Source: Gammaproteobacteria bacterium
Lineage (GTDB): Bacteria > Pseudomonadota > Gammaproteobacteria > Pseudomonadales > Azotimanducaceae
DNA: 64,000 bases
Reading direction: 5' to 3'
Assembly (NCBI GenBank): GCA_009839505.1
Contig: VXPO01000093.1
Span: 60,240 to 124,239 of the forward strand
Under the pieces are notes generated by a model. That model was not told where the DNA came from, ran no database searches, and worked only from the letters and a program-made list of their open reading frames with translations. Below are positions 43,998 to 53,101 of this stretch, piece by piece. How positions within the stretch are numbered: the stretch's first letter is position 1; every line of letters starts with the position of its first letter. The position numbers were made by a program, and so were the translations under genes.

Positions 43998-44999
43998 CTA
44001 CGTCTCCGGTCGGTACACCCTGACCGCCGTGTCGTGGAACAACGCCGCCTTCTCACTTGCTGAAAAGCCCGCCGCCAACTGCTTGAACGAGTTCCACAAC
44101 ACGTTGTAGGAGCAGCTCACCTTGTCGACCGGGAAGTTGCTCTCGAACATGCAGCGGTCGACGCCGAAGCAGTCGATCATGTGCAGGTGATAGTCGCGGG
44201 TCGCCTCGGCCAGTTCCTCGGATGTCGCCGGGCGTTCCCGCTTGTGGAAACCGAAGCCGTTGATCGCCATCACCAGTCCGCCGAGCTTGGCGACGACGTT
44301 CTCGCATCGGGCCAGCTCCGCCACGGCGCCCTTCCAGTAGTCGTAGATCTCCGCGCGCTTGCCGGCGTACGGGCCGATCCCCAGGGGACCGCCGAAGTGG
44401 TCGAACACGATCGGTTGGTCCGGAAAGGCCCGGGCGAGGTCGGTGAGTTCGGGAATCTGAGGATGGTAAAGCCAGCCGTCGAATGTCATGCCGCGTTTGC
44501 CGAGCTCCCGAAAGCCCTCGCGGAACGTCGGGTCGGCCAGCATCCCCTGGACCGGGGCGGTGTGCGAGTTGCGGATCTCGTCGTTGGCATCCCAACCGGC
44601 GGCGTGGCGAATGCCGCGGAATCGGGTACTGGCCGCGGCGTGTCGGTCGAGGACTTCGCCTACGGCCGCGCCGAGGTTCAGGTCCGCGTAGCCGACGATG
44701 GCCGCGCACACGCGAGCATCGCCGTACTGGCCGCTCGCGCTCATGGCGGCGACGCCGTTGACGAATTCCGTCTCGCCCACGGGTTTGAACGCTTCCGGGC
44801 CGTCGGCGCGGTACATCGATCCGCACTCCATGAACACCGTCGACACGACCCGGTGGCCGCTGCCCACGTCGGCCAGCAGTTCGTCCAGCAGGTAGCGGCC
44901 TTCCGGGTAGTCCCACAGGTGATGATGCGGATCGCAGATCGGCAACTGCGGTTCGAGTGTCTCCTCGACGACTTGGTCAAGCCACGCCTGTCTGTCCAT
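43998..44999 (-). CDS. Amidohydrolase family 2 (TIM-barrel metal-dependent hydrolase)
   Basis: 333 residues from ATG 44999; GTG or TTG starts up to 45032 are also open. The motif LPICDPHHHLWDYP gives the HXH-like metal ligands, FDHFGGPLG a further histidine, and MFESNFPVDK the terminal aspartate region, the pattern of amidohydrolase-related lactonases and decarboxylases (PF04909 type). VSTVFMECGSMYR and FRGIRHAAGWD are typical of this subgroup. It probably hydrolyses a lactone or decarboxylates an aromatic acid. It is monocistronic here and convergent with nothing obvious in pathway terms. Confidence 0.82.
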   Translation of the reverse strand: MDRQAWLDQVVEETLEPQLPICDPHHHLWDYPEGRYLLDELLADVGSGHRVVSTVFMECGSMYRADGPEAFKPVGETEFVNGVAAMSASGQYGDARVCAAIVGYADLNLGAAVGEVLDRHAAASTRFRGIRHAAGWDANDEIRNSHTAPVQGMLADPTFREGFRELGKRGMTFDGWLYHPQIPELTDLARAFPDQPIVFDHFGGPLGIGPYAGKRAEIYDYWKGAVAELARCENVVAKLGGLVMAINGFGFHKRERPATSEELAEATRDYHLHMIDCFGVDRCMFESNFPVDKVSCSYNVLWNSFKQLAAGFSASEKAALFHDTAVRVYRPET

Positions 45000-45087
45000 G
45001 GTCACGAATCCCGGTGTCTTCACAGGTGCCAAGATAGCTCACATTCGCGGCTGCGATCCGGTTTGCGTCAAACCGTCGCGGCGTGTG

Positions 45088-45987
45088 TCAACGGAGCCAC
45101 GCCAGGCGCAGGCCGACAAGCCAGGTGTCCGGTGCATCGGCGCGCACGTCGCTGCCGTCGTCGAGGCGGAAGCGGAACGACTGGCGCACTTCCCGGGCCG
45201 CGCTTGCCGTCAGCCGGTGGTTGGCGGTCAGCTCGAAGCCGACACCGACGCCGAGGCGCCAACCAGCATGCCGGAATCGACTGCGCCGCTCGAGGTCGTC
45301 GGAGAACACCCGCCAACTGCCGCCCGCGGGCTGGACCCGGAGCTGGACCGACCAGCGCTCGTGGGCTCGCCAGTTCAATACCGAATCCGGAAAGCCGAGC
45401 GTGAGGTCAAGGTGGTCGAGGCGCCATTGGAAGCCGACGACAGGCAGCAGGCGCCGCTCTCCCAGGCGGTCGTCGCGGCAAGCGCCCCAATAGGCGGTGA
45501 CCGCTGTATCCAGGCGGTGCATGCGGCGCACCATGCCGTGCCAGGCGACGACGTCGCCGTCGATCACGCGTGGTTGGCGGCCGACGTTTGACGACGCGGC
45601 CAGGAACGGCGCGACCGCCCACTCCCAGGAATCCCGCCGCTCGTGGAACGACACTCCCAGGCGGTGAAGATGACCGTTGGTCTCCAACGGCTCGCCGACG
45701 GCGGGAATATCGTACGCCCGGTAGTCGTGGAGGAACCGCAGCATCCGTTGTGCGCCCCGCGACGGCTCGTCGGAACGGCGCCACAGTCGCGCACGGAGGG
45801 CGGTTCCGGTCATTTGCACCGAAACCGGGTCACGCACGTCCAAGGCCGATCGACCCGCACGGTTCCATTCCACCAGGAGAACCTCCTGCGGGTCGCCGGC
45901 GGTGCACACCGAGCCCGCAGCCGGCCAGCCGAGGGCGGCTTGCAGGCCGATCCACGCGGGGATCGCCCGCGAAGGTGCGAAGCGCAT
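45088..45987 (-). CDS. Putative outer-membrane or exported protein
   Basis: 299 residues from ATG 45987 with a leader-like start (MRFAPSRAIPAWIGLQAALGWPAAGS). The rest is rich in alternating hydrophobic and aromatic residues (LHRLGVSFHERRDSWEWAVAPFLAAS, WRLDHLDLTLGFPD, WRLGVGVGFELTANHRLTASAAREV), consistent with beta-hairpins of a barrel, and ends VGLRLAWLR. No close family recognised; DUF6268-like outer-membrane proteins are the nearest resemblance. The gene is divergent from the DDN-like reductase. Confidence 0.5.
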   Translation of the reverse strand: MRFAPSRAIPAWIGLQAALGWPAAGSVCTAGDPQEVLLVEWNRAGRSALDVRDPVSVQMTGTALRARLWRRSDEPSRGAQRMLRFLHDYRAYDIPAVGEPLETNGHLHRLGVSFHERRDSWEWAVAPFLAASSNVGRQPRVIDGDVVAWHGMVRRMHRLDTAVTAYWGACRDDRLGERRLLPVVGFQWRLDHLDLTLGFPDSVLNWRAHERWSVQLRVQPAGGSWRVFSDDLERRSRFRHAGWRLGVGVGFELTANHRLTASAAREVRQSFRFRLDDGSDVRADAPDTWLVGLRLAWLR

Positions 45988-46108
45988 CGGACAGGCACCT
46001 CCGTTCGGTGCGCGGGTGCGCGGATGCGAAGGGAGCATCCAGTGTAAACCCCCATCCGTTTGCATTAACCTGCGTGGCGTCCTCGAACGGTGTCGCGGAG
46101 GTCAAGCC

Positions 46109-46576
46109 ATGCGCATACCGGAGGCGTTCTTTCCGCTGATCAATCGCGTCATGCGGATCCTCCTGAACTCACCGTTGCACGCCCTCATGAGCGGCAGCGT
46201 GATGGTCGTTTACTACACAGGCCGGAGAACCGGCAAACGGCGCTGGACACCCGTGCGCTACCTGCGGGAGGAGGACGGCGTCGTCGTCTGCCTCACCGGT
46301 CGCGAGACCGGCTGGTGGCCGAATTTCCTGGAACGGCGCGACGTGGAGCTGCAGTTGGCGGGGCGTCGCGTCGCGGCCCGCGCCCATGCACGACCGGATG
46401 CCACCGAACACAAGACGTTGGTACTCCGGGAGACGCTTGAGCGGTTCCCGGCCGACGCGCCGTACCACGGGATCGTCCTCAAGCGCGGACAGGAGATCAC
46501 GCCGACGCAGTTCGAGCAGGCCGTGGCTCGGGACGTGGTCGTAACGTTCGACCTGCACCCGTACGGGCGACCCTGA
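46109..46576 (+). CDS. Deazaflavin/DDN-like nitroreductase-family protein
   Basis: 155 residues, start ATG 46109 with CGGAGGTC upstream. The core VMVVYYTGRRTGKRRWTPVRYLREEDGVVVCLTG is the split-barrel flavin-binding pattern of the DDN/nitroreductase (DUF385-like) family, followed by WWPNFLERRDVELQLAGRRV. Such proteins bind F420 or another flavin and reduce varied substrates. No F420 biosynthesis genes are in view. It precedes the FMN-binding enzyme by 89 nt on the same strand. Confidence 0.72.
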   Translation: MRIPEAFFPLINRVMRILLNSPLHALMSGSVMVVYYTGRRTGKRRWTPVRYLREEDGVVVCLTGRETGWWPNFLERRDVELQLAGRRVAARAHARPDATEHKTLVLRETLERFPADAPYHGIVLKRGQEITPTQFEQAVARDVVVTFDLHPYGRP

Positions 46577-46664
46577 CGACGGCCTCTTGCCGTCGCGGCG
46601 TCGCAGACTCCGGGCTCGTCCCCGACGTGCATTGGCGTATATTCGATTGGAGGAGGAACGCATC

Positions 46665-48164
46665 GTGTCCAACCTGCTCGAATTCCTCGCCCAACTGTTC
46701 GTGTTCGCCGTCGGCGTCGGCGTCCTCGTCGTTGCCGTCCTCTACGTCATCGACCGCACCCAGACCACTCAGGCGGTGCGGCGCAACTTTCCGGTCATTG
46801 GGCGTTTCCGCTACCTCTTCGAGCGCCTCGGCGAGTTCTTCCGCCAGTATTTCTTCGCCATGGACCGCGAGGAGATGCCGTTCAACCGAGCGGAACGCTC
46901 TTGGGTCTATCGGGCCGCGAAGGGCGAGGACACCATGGTCGCGTTTGGCTCCACCCGGGACATGCGCCCCGTCGGGTCGGTGATCTTCGTCAACTGTCCC
47001 TATCCGACCTTGGAACAGGATGCCGTGGATACGACCGACGTGACCATCGGACCGTATTGCGACAAGCCCTACACGACTTCCTCCGTGTTCCACATCTCGG
47101 CCATGAGCTACGGGGCGATCTCCCGGCCCGCGGTCACTGCCTTGTCGAACGGCGCGCGCATGGCCGGCGTCTGGCTGAACACCGGCGAAGGCGGCCTGTC
47201 ACCCGCGCACCTCGAAGGGGGCGCCGACATCGTGTTCCAGTTCGGGACCGCGAAGTACGGTGTTCGGGATTCCGACGGGGAACTCTCGGATGAGCGTCTC
47301 AAGGACATCGCCGTGCACGAGCAGGTTCGCATGTTCGAGATCAAGCTCTCCCAGGGCGCCAAGCCGGGCAAGGGCGGCATCTTGCCGGGCGGGAAGGTGA
47401 CCGAAGAGGTCGCGGCCATCCGGCTCATCGATCCGGGCAAGGATTCCATCAGTCCCAACCGGCACCCGGAGATCAACTCCGAAACGGATCTCCTCGACAT
47501 GATCGAGCGGGTGCGGCGCGTCACCGGCAAACCGACCGGCTTCAAGACCGTGGTCGGTACCTATGGCTGGATCGACGACCTGTGCGACGAGATCCACCGG
47601 CGCGGCATCGAGTCGGCACCGGATTTCATCACCGTCGATAGCGCCGACGGCGGTTCCGGTGCCGCGCCTATGAGCCTCATCGACTATATGGGCCTGCCGA
47701 TCAAGGAAAGCCTGCCGCTGGTCGTGGACCTGCTGACGAGGCACGGCCTGCGTGACCGCATCAAGGTGATCGCGAGCGGCAAGATGGTTCTGCCGGGGCC
47801 CGTGGCCTGGGCGCTCTGCGCGGGTGCGGACTTCGTGGCCTCGGCGCGGGGCTTCATGTTCTCGCTCGGGTGCATCCAGGCGCTGCAGTGCAACAAGAAC
47901 ACCTGCCCCACGGGTGTCACCACTCACGACCCTAGGCTCCAGCGCGGCCTCGACCCGGTTGACAAGGCAGAGCGAGTCAAGCGCTACGCGCTTTCGATCT
48001 CGAAGGAGGTCGGCGTCATCGCCCACTCCTGCGGTGTGCCGGAGCCGCGGCGGTTGAAGCGATTCCATTGCCGCATCGTCCAGGACGACGGAAAATCCGT
48101 GCCGTTGGACGAGCTGTATCCGGACCAGCAAGCCTTGCCGTCGACCGTATCGCCGCAACCTTAG
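46665..48164 (+). CDS. Glutamate synthase-like FMN-binding enzyme with N-terminal membrane helix
   Basis: 499 residues from GTG 46665 after GGAGGAGGAACG. One membrane helix (LFVFAVGVGVLVVAVLYVI) anchors a (beta-alpha)8 FMN domain of the GltB2 type: FHISAMSYGAISRPAVTALSNGA, LNTGEGGLSPAHL, FQFGTAKYG, KPGKGGILPGGKVT, FITVDSADGGSGAAP, and an iron-sulfur-type cluster segment with FSLGCIQALQCNKNTCPTG, where three cysteines fit a 3Fe-4S site. It lacks the glutaminase domain of full glutamate synthase. Relatives are of unsettled function and some act in methylamine or glutamate metabolism. It is followed closely by a nitroreductase. Confidence 0.82.
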   Translation: MSNLLEFLAQLFVFAVGVGVLVVAVLYVIDRTQTTQAVRRNFPVIGRFRYLFERLGEFFRQYFFAMDREEMPFNRAERSWVYRAAKGEDTMVAFGSTRDMRPVGSVIFVNCPYPTLEQDAVDTTDVTIGPYCDKPYTTSSVFHISAMSYGAISRPAVTALSNGARMAGVWLNTGEGGLSPAHLEGGADIVFQFGTAKYGVRDSDGELSDERLKDIAVHEQVRMFEIKLSQGAKPGKGGILPGGKVTEEVAAIRLIDPGKDSISPNRHPEINSETDLLDMIERVRRVTGKPTGFKTVVGTYGWIDDLCDEIHRRGIESAPDFITVDSADGGSGAAPMSLIDYMGLPIKESLPLVVDLLTRHGLRDRIKVIASGKMVLPGPVAWALCAGADFVASARGFMFSLGCIQALQCNKNTCPTGVTTHDPRLQRGLDPVDKAERVKRYALSISKEVGVIAHSCGVPEPRRLKRFHCRIVQDDGKSVPLDELYPDQQALPSTVSPQP

Positions 48165-48175
48165 GGAACGATGTA

Positions 48176-48841
48176 GTGGAACTCTACGATGTCATGCGCA
48201 CCGCGTTCGCAGCTCGGGACTTCACGGCTGATCCCGTGCCGGACGAGATGCTCGACCGGATCCTCGACAACGCCCGCTTCGCCCCCAGTGGCGGCAACCG
48301 GCAGGGCTGGCGGGTCATCGTTGTCCGCGACCTCGCCAAACGCACTGCCCTCGGGCCGCTGATCGAACCCACCTACAAGCGCTACCTGGCGGAGGTCCGT
48401 GCGGGTGCCAATCCCTGGAACACGATTGCTCCCGCCACGGTCAGCCAAGCCGACGTCGACGCCGTCGCGATTCCCCCGGGGTTCATCGACCGACTGATCC
48501 ATGCGCCGGTGCTGTTGCTGGTGACCGTCGACCTCGCCGTCGTTGCATCCATGGATCAGCACCTTCCGCGCATCGGCGTCATCTCCGGGGCTTCCATCTA
48601 TCCCTTCGTCTGGAACATCCTGCTGGCGGCGCGCAACGAAGGGCTAGGCGGCACGTTGACGACGTTCCTGGCTGCCGAGGAAGCGAAGGCCAAGGCGCTG
48701 TTTGGCATCCCGGAGAACCACGCCCTCGCCGCCATGCTCCCCATTGGCAAGCCGGTCAAGCAGCTCACGCGTCTGCGCCGCAACCCGGTGACCGCGTTCG
48801 CCAGGGTCGATGCTTTCGACGGCAATGCCTTCGGCGGGTGA
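48176..48841 (+). CDS. Nitroreductase-family FMN oxidoreductase
   Basis: 221 residues from GTG 48176, 12 nt after the preceding stop. It has the nitroreductase pattern: DVMRTAFAARDFTADPVPDEMLDRIL, ARFAPSGGNRQGWRVIVV (FMN contact) and NILLAARNEGLGGTLTTFLA. The end (LPIGKPVKQLTRLRRNPV) is the usual C-terminal strand. It probably reduces nitro or quinone-like compounds with NAD(P)H. Shared transcription with the FMN enzyme upstream is likely. Confidence 0.88.
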   Translation: MELYDVMRTAFAARDFTADPVPDEMLDRILDNARFAPSGGNRQGWRVIVVRDLAKRTALGPLIEPTYKRYLAEVRAGANPWNTIAPATVSQADVDAVAIPPGFIDRLIHAPVLLLVTVDLAVVASMDQHLPRIGVISGASIYPFVWNILLAARNEGLGGTLTTFLAAEEAKAKALFGIPENHALAAMLPIGKPVKQLTRLRRNPVTAFARVDAFDGNAFGG

Positions 48842-48847
48842 CGGCGC

Positions 48848-49075
48848 GTGGCCGACGGGCTTCCGGCGATCCGCGGCGTCGAGTCGTCGAGCGTTTCCGC
48901 CGTAGGCTACGACCCGATGACGCGACGGCTCTACCTGCGTTTCGTCGGCTCAGGCAACGCCTACCTCTACCACGACGTCCCGCCTGCGGTGTTCGACGAT
49001 TTGATGCGAGCCGAGTCGAAAGGCGGGTTCGTCAACGCGATGATCAAGGGTAGCTACGATTTCCGGCGGCTGTAG
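48848..49075 (+). CDS. KTSC-domain small protein
   Basis: 75 residues from GTG 48848, 6 nt after the nitroreductase stop. The sequence matches the KTSC domain: VESSSVSAVGYDP, LYLRFVGSGNAYLYHDVPPAVFDDLMRAESKGGFVN. This small beta-rich domain is found alone or at the end of lysyl-tRNA synthetase-related proteins; its job is unknown, possibly RNA or protein binding. It is translationally near-coupled with the cytochrome gene (1 nt gap). Confidence 0.8.
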   Translation: MADGLPAIRGVESSSVSAVGYDPMTRRLYLRFVGSGNAYLYHDVPPAVFDDLMRAESKGGFVNAMIKGSYDFRRL

Positions 49076-49076
49076 C

Positions 49077-49529
49077 ATGCGGAGCATTGTTTGGTTGGCC
49101 GCGAGCATTCTCGTGGCAGGGGCATGGCTAGTCCCGGCGGGATTCGGTGCCGAAGCAGAGCCTCTGACCCCGCCGGAACGCTCGCTTCGCGACGGTGTGT
49201 ACACGTCTTCCCAGGCGGAGCGGGGCAAGGCGGTGTATCTCGTGCATTGTGTCGAATGCCACAAGGAGGATCTGCGCGGCGACCAGCAGATGACGCCGTC
49301 CCTCGTCGGCATCGGGTTCACCTTCCGCTGGAAAGACAAGAAGCTCTACGACTACTTCACCGGCATCCGCGACACGATGCCGCAGAGCGCACCTCGGAGC
49401 CTAGGCGAAGAGACCTACGCCGATCTCGTCGCCTACCTCCTGTCGGAGATCGGCTATCCGCCCGGCGAAGAGGAACTCCCGACCGACCCGGACGCGCTGA
49501 AGGCGATCATCATCGTCCCTTTACCTTAG
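49077..49529 (+). CDS. Periplasmic c-type cytochrome
   Basis: 150 residues with a signal peptide (IVWLAASILVAGAWLVPAGFGA) and a single heme site CVECH at VHCVECHKEDL. The distal methionine is probably in RDTMPQSAP. It resembles the short cytochromes that accept electrons from PQQ dehydrogenases, and the PQQ dehydrogenase gene is convergent 232 bp downstream, so the two could be partners despite opposite transcription. Confidence 0.85.
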   Translation: MRSIVWLAASILVAGAWLVPAGFGAEAEPLTPPERSLRDGVYTSSQAERGKAVYLVHCVECHKEDLRGDQQMTPSLVGIGFTFRWKDKKLYDYFTGIRDTMPQSAPRSLGEETYADLVAYLLSEIGYPPGEEELPTDPDALKAIIIVPLP

Positions 49530-49533
49530 GACG

Positions 49534-49757
49534 GGACATCCACCCTTCGGGCAAAAAGGGACATCCACCCTTCGGGCAAAAAGGGACATCCACCCTTCGG
49601 GCAAAAAGGGACATCCACCCTTCGGGCATTTCGGGACACCCACTTGCCGGCTGATCCGCGCCGCTGCGGCTTGGATGGTCATGTTTCTCGATAGTTGGAT
49701 GTCCCCCTTTCGCCGTAGGGTGGATGTCCCCTTTTCGCCGTAGGGTGGATGTCCCCT
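49534..49757. repeat. Two opposed arrays of 25-bp tandem repeats between convergent genes
   Basis: From 49534, four complete 25-bp units and part of a fifth begin GGGACATCCACCCTTCGGGC followed by AAAAA in the first three. From 49696, two complete units and part of a third of a related 25-mer read TGGATGTCCCC...CGCCGTAGGG, i.e. the same motif in the opposite sense. Each array starts just after the stop of the gene it faces. Inverted pairing would fold long hairpins with A/T tracts, suiting bidirectional termination or 3' protection. No spacers, so not CRISPR. Confidence 0.85.
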
Positions 49758-49761
49758 TCTT

Positions 49762-51516
49762 CTAAGATGCCGGCAACGCGAACACGTAGAGGTTGTTGTC
49801 GAACCTCGGCTTCACCTCCGGCGTCATCCGCAGGAAGCTTCCCGTGGTGGCCGAGAACCCGGTGCTCACCGCCACGTACTGGCGACCGTCCACCGCGAAG
49901 GTGATGGGGAAGCCGGTGACCGGCGAACCCAGTTCCACCCGCCAAAGCACCTCACCGGTGTCTTGGTCGAGCGCCATGAAGCCGCCACCGGTGTCGCCGA
50001 GGAACAGCAAGCCGCCCCCGGTCGCGACCACGGATGTCGTCGATGCCCGCTGCTCGTACAGCCAGACGGTCGCCCCGGTCTCGGCCGAGACCGCGTAGAC
50101 CGCGCCGAGGTCGGTCTTGCCCGGCGAGAGTTCGAAGCCGACGGAGAGCGCGTAGTAGGAATGGGATGCATCACGCGAGGTGGTGATCAGGGTCGGCATG
50201 CAGGCATTGCGCAGCGGGAAGTACATGGTGTTCGTCCGCGGGCTGTACGCACCCGCTTCCCAGTCCTTGCCACCGTGCATGGATGGGCAGATGTTCAGCG
50301 TCTGCCCCATTTCGGTCGGGATCGAGTCGGGCTCTCCGGTCACTTTGCCGGTCGCGCCATCTATGTCGGCGACGACGTTCTGCGCGACCGTCGGCCTCGC
50401 CCAGAGGAACTCGCCGGTCTCCCGGTCCAAGGTATAGATCAGCGCGGTCTTGCCGGGGATTCCCGTCATGACCCGGCGGGTTTCCCCGGGTTCGATGCCC
50501 GGGTTGATCCAAGGCACGTCTTCCGGGTCGGGCGCCACCGCCGTATCGAGCAGCATGCGTTCGAACGGATGATCCAGATCCCAATGATCGACCAGGTGCT
50601 GGTAGTGCCAGCGGATCTCGCCCGTGTCCCCGTCCAGCGCCAGCGTGGAGTTGTGGTGCAGGTACTGCTTGTCCGACCCGGCCAGCAGGAACTTGGGTGT
50701 CGGTGCCGTCACCGAGGTGCCGATGAACACCAGGTCGAGCTCGTGATCGTAGCTCGGCACCATCCACGAGCCGACGTGGCCGCGCCGCTCGAACGGGATG
50801 TCTCCCCAGGTCTCGTCGCCGAATTCACCGGGTCCGGGAATCGTCCGCCGCCGCCAGGCTTCCTTCCCGGTCATGGCGTCGAGAGCGACGATCACGCAGG
50901 CGTGCGGTCCGCCTCCCGGCAGGCAACTCCGACCCGACACCGCCTTGCCGTTGGCGATGATGGGTCCTGCCCCTTGGATGGCGGGATGCTTCGTGTAGTC
51001 AAGAACCGGGGTCTCCCAGACCATCTCGCCGGATTCGGCGTCCAGCGCGAACAGGTGGAGGTCGACGCTGGTGTCGATGATCAAGTTGCCGTAGATCGCG
51101 ATGTTCCGATTGTTGCTGCCGAGCAGTCCGCCGAGCCTGCGGGCCGATTCCGGGGTCTGCCGCTCATGCTCCCAGATCAACTCGCCCGTGTTTGCATCCA
51201 GTGCCTGGATCACGTCGTTGGGATTCGGCATGTACATCACGCCGTCGTACACCAGCGGCGTCGCCGTCTGGCTCCCCCGGCGCAGGGGCCGCGTCCATAC
51301 CTGCTCAAGCTTGGCGACGTTCTCGGCGGTGATCTGGTCCAGTGGGCTATAGCCCCAGGCGTCGTTGGTGCGCCGCCACGTCAACCAGTCCTCCGCCGGC
51401 GGGTCGGCCAGCATCGCGTCGGTGACGGGAACGAAAGCAGAGGGCTCTTCTTCGGCATTGCCGATGAACGACAGGCCCACGATTGCGACTAGGACGGCAC
51501 CGGATGAACGAGCCAT
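49762..51516 (-). CDS. PQQ-dependent dehydrogenase (soluble quinoprotein, glucose/alcohol type)
   Basis: 584 residues with a signal peptide (SGAVLVAIVGLSFIGNA) and an eight-bladed propeller: repeated W motifs such as LDANTGELIWEHE, LDAESGEMVWETP, LDAMTGKEAWRRR, LDGDTGEIRWHYQ, LDRETGEFLWARP, VSAETGATVWLYE and LDQDTGEVLWRVE. Two cysteines (SCLPGGGPHACV) lie near the centre. It oxidises an alcohol or sugar in the periplasm and passes electrons to a cytochrome such as the one encoded convergently. It is close to the membrane-type glucose dehydrogenases but without their helices. PQQ synthesis genes are not in the window. Confidence 0.88.
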   Translation of the reverse strand: MARSSGAVLVAIVGLSFIGNAEEEPSAFVPVTDAMLADPPAEDWLTWRRTNDAWGYSPLDQITAENVAKLEQVWTRPLRRGSQTATPLVYDGVMYMPNPNDVIQALDANTGELIWEHERQTPESARRLGGLLGSNNRNIAIYGNLIIDTSVDLHLFALDAESGEMVWETPVLDYTKHPAIQGAGPIIANGKAVSGRSCLPGGGPHACVIVALDAMTGKEAWRRRTIPGPGEFGDETWGDIPFERRGHVGSWMVPSYDHELDLVFIGTSVTAPTPKFLLAGSDKQYLHHNSTLALDGDTGEIRWHYQHLVDHWDLDHPFERMLLDTAVAPDPEDVPWINPGIEPGETRRVMTGIPGKTALIYTLDRETGEFLWARPTVAQNVVADIDGATGKVTGEPDSIPTEMGQTLNICPSMHGGKDWEAGAYSPRTNTMYFPLRNACMPTLITTSRDASHSYYALSVGFELSPGKTDLGAVYAVSAETGATVWLYEQRASTTSVVATGGGLLFLGDTGGGFMALDQDTGEVLWRVELGSPVTGFPITFAVDGRQYVAVSTGFSATTGSFLRMTPEVKPRFDNNLYVFALPAS

Positions 51517-51639
51517 TCTTGGACCCCAAGACGTAGGCAGCCCTCAGTATAGGCAACGCGGACGTGCTGTGACTTCAGATCTTGATAGCATGGCTTCTCG
51601 GAAGCTCTGACCAAGAGTACCGAATGCCAGAACCATGGA

Positions 51640-51727
51640 CCGTAGGGGCGACCCTTGTGGTCGCCCACCTTCGCCACTGACACCGTGCGGTGATGGGCAC
51701 GGGCGACCACAAGGGTCGCCCCTACGG
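51640..51727. repeat. Perfect 27-bp inverted repeat with a 34-bp loop
   Basis: The left arm (51640-51666) contains GTAGGGGCGACCCTTGTGG and the right arm (51701-51727) is its exact reverse complement. It lies in the 247 bp between the divergent PQQ dehydrogenase and the 162-residue gene. Such arms are found as small dispersed palindromic elements in many genomes. It may be a non-autonomous element or a hairpin affecting transcription. Confidence 0.85.
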
Positions 51728-51763
51728 CTTGTTCGGAGTTTGAGACTAGCCCGGCGATACCGT

Positions 51764-52252
51764 ATGGCGCCAATGAACACCGTGATGAACGAGTACCGGA
51801 ACGGCATCCTGCAGGCATGGCGCGGAGAGCAGTGGGGCAGGGCGTTCTTCGAACAGCTTGCCGAAGCCACCAACGACCCCGAACACCGTGCCAAGTGGAA
51901 AGTCCTCGCCGAGCTCGAGGAAGAGACGGGAAACCGGCTGGCACCGCTGCTCGGCGACGATGCGGAACCGACCTCGGCGGAGGACTTCCCTCCCGTGGAT
52001 ACCGCCGTAGCCGCCTACTCGCGGCTTGCCTGGCCGCAGGCGCTCGAGCAGATGATGACCATCCTCGACCCCGCCATCGAGCGGTTCCGGGCACTGCTTG
52101 CCATGGCACCCGACGAGGATCGCGAAACCGTTCAGCTGCTGTTCGACCACGAGGTCGCCCTCAAGCGGTTCGCGCAACGCGAACTTGCGGGAAACCCGGA
52201 GACGTCCTTGGAGCCCGTGCGCGCCGTCATCCGCCGGGCACGTGCGCCCTGA
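51764..52252 (+). CDS. Helical cytoplasmic protein, possibly ferritin-like
   Basis: 162 residues from ATG 51764, or from internal ATGs at 51773 and 51785. Mostly alpha-helical with pairs of acidic residues (ATNDPEHRAKWKVLAELEEETG, ALLAMAPDEDRETVQLLFDHEVALKRFAQREL), which recalls a four-helix ferritin-like bundle (E and H spaced along helices). No membrane segment. I cannot identify a firm family. It is convergent with the potC-like gene 15 bp away. Confidence 0.55.
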   Translation: MAPMNTVMNEYRNGILQAWRGEQWGRAFFEQLAEATNDPEHRAKWKVLAELEEETGNRLAPLLGDDAEPTSAEDFPPVDTAVAAYSRLAWPQALEQMMTILDPAIERFRALLAMAPDEDRETVQLLFDHEVALKRFAQRELAGNPETSLEPVRAVIRRARAP

Positions 52253-52267
52253 CGGACCCGCTAGCTG

Positions 52268-53101
52268 TCAGACTGCCGCCTCGCTCGACCGACGCCGCAG
52301 CCACTCCACGGTGAACAACACCAGCACCGCGAACACGATCAACAGGGTCGCCACGGCCAGGATCGTCGGGCTGATCTGCTCGCGAATGCCGGCCCACATC
52401 TGCCGCGGAATAGTGCGTTGGTCCAGCCCGCCCATGAGCAGAACCACGACCACCTCGTCGAACGACGCGGCGAAGGCGAACAGGCCGCCGGAGAACACGC
52501 CGGGTGCGATCAGCGGCAGTTGGACGCGGCGGAACCTCGTCAATGCGCCCGCCCCGAGGCTCGCCGCGGCGCGCATCAAGGTGCGGTCGAACCCGGCAAG
52601 GGTGGCGGTCACCGTGATCACCACGAACGGTGCTCCGAGCGCCGCGTGGGCGAGGATCAGGCCCACGTGGGTCTGCGCCAGGCCGAGGTTCGAATAGAAG
52701 AAGAACACGCCCACGGCGACGATGATGACCGGCGTGATCATCGGCGAGATCAGGATGCCCATGGCGGCCCGCCGTCCGGGCATCGCGGGATTGGCGAGAC
52801 CCAGGGCGGCGACGGTGCCGAGGGTGGTGGCGAGCAGCGTCGCGGCGATACCGATCACCAGGCTGTTGATCAGCGCCCGTCCCCACTGCTCGTCCTCGAC
52901 GATGCTGCGGTACCAGCGCAGCGACCACGCATCGGCGTCGAGCCGCAGCATGCCCTCGGTGAACGTGAAGTAGGGTTCGGCGTTGAAGCTCAACGGCACG
53001 ATCACCAGGATCGGGGCGACCAGGAACACGAACGCGCAGGCGCAGAAGCCCACGTAGGCGTAGCGGCCCAGTCGACGGTGCGCAACAGTGGCCGTCGTCA
53101 T
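52268..53101 (-). CDS. potC: ABC transporter permease, PotC-like
   Basis: 277 residues, ATG 53101 overlapping the potB-like stop (ATGA). Six membrane segments and an EAA loop in the form LMRAAASLGAGALTRFRRVQLPLIAPG, the PotC/YdcV type. It pairs with the PotB-like permease to import a polyamine or similar small cation or compound. Last gene of the operon. Confidence 0.88.
   Translation of the reverse strand: MTTATVAHRRLGRYAYVGFCACAFVFLVAPILVIVPLSFNAEPYFTFTEGMLRLDADAWSLRWYRSIVEDEQWGRALINSLVIGIAATLLATTLGTVAALGLANPAMPGRRAAMGILISPMITPVIIVAVGVFFFYSNLGLAQTHVGLILAHAALGAPFVVITVTATLAGFDRTLMRAAASLGAGALTRFRRVQLPLIAPGVFSGGLFAFAASFDEVVVVLLMGGLDQRTIPRQMWAGIREQISPTILAVATLLIVFAVLVLFTVEWLRRRSSEAAV

Noticed and set aside
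49534..49757. CRISPR array
   Set aside because: The 25-bp units are back to back with no spacers and there are no cas genes.
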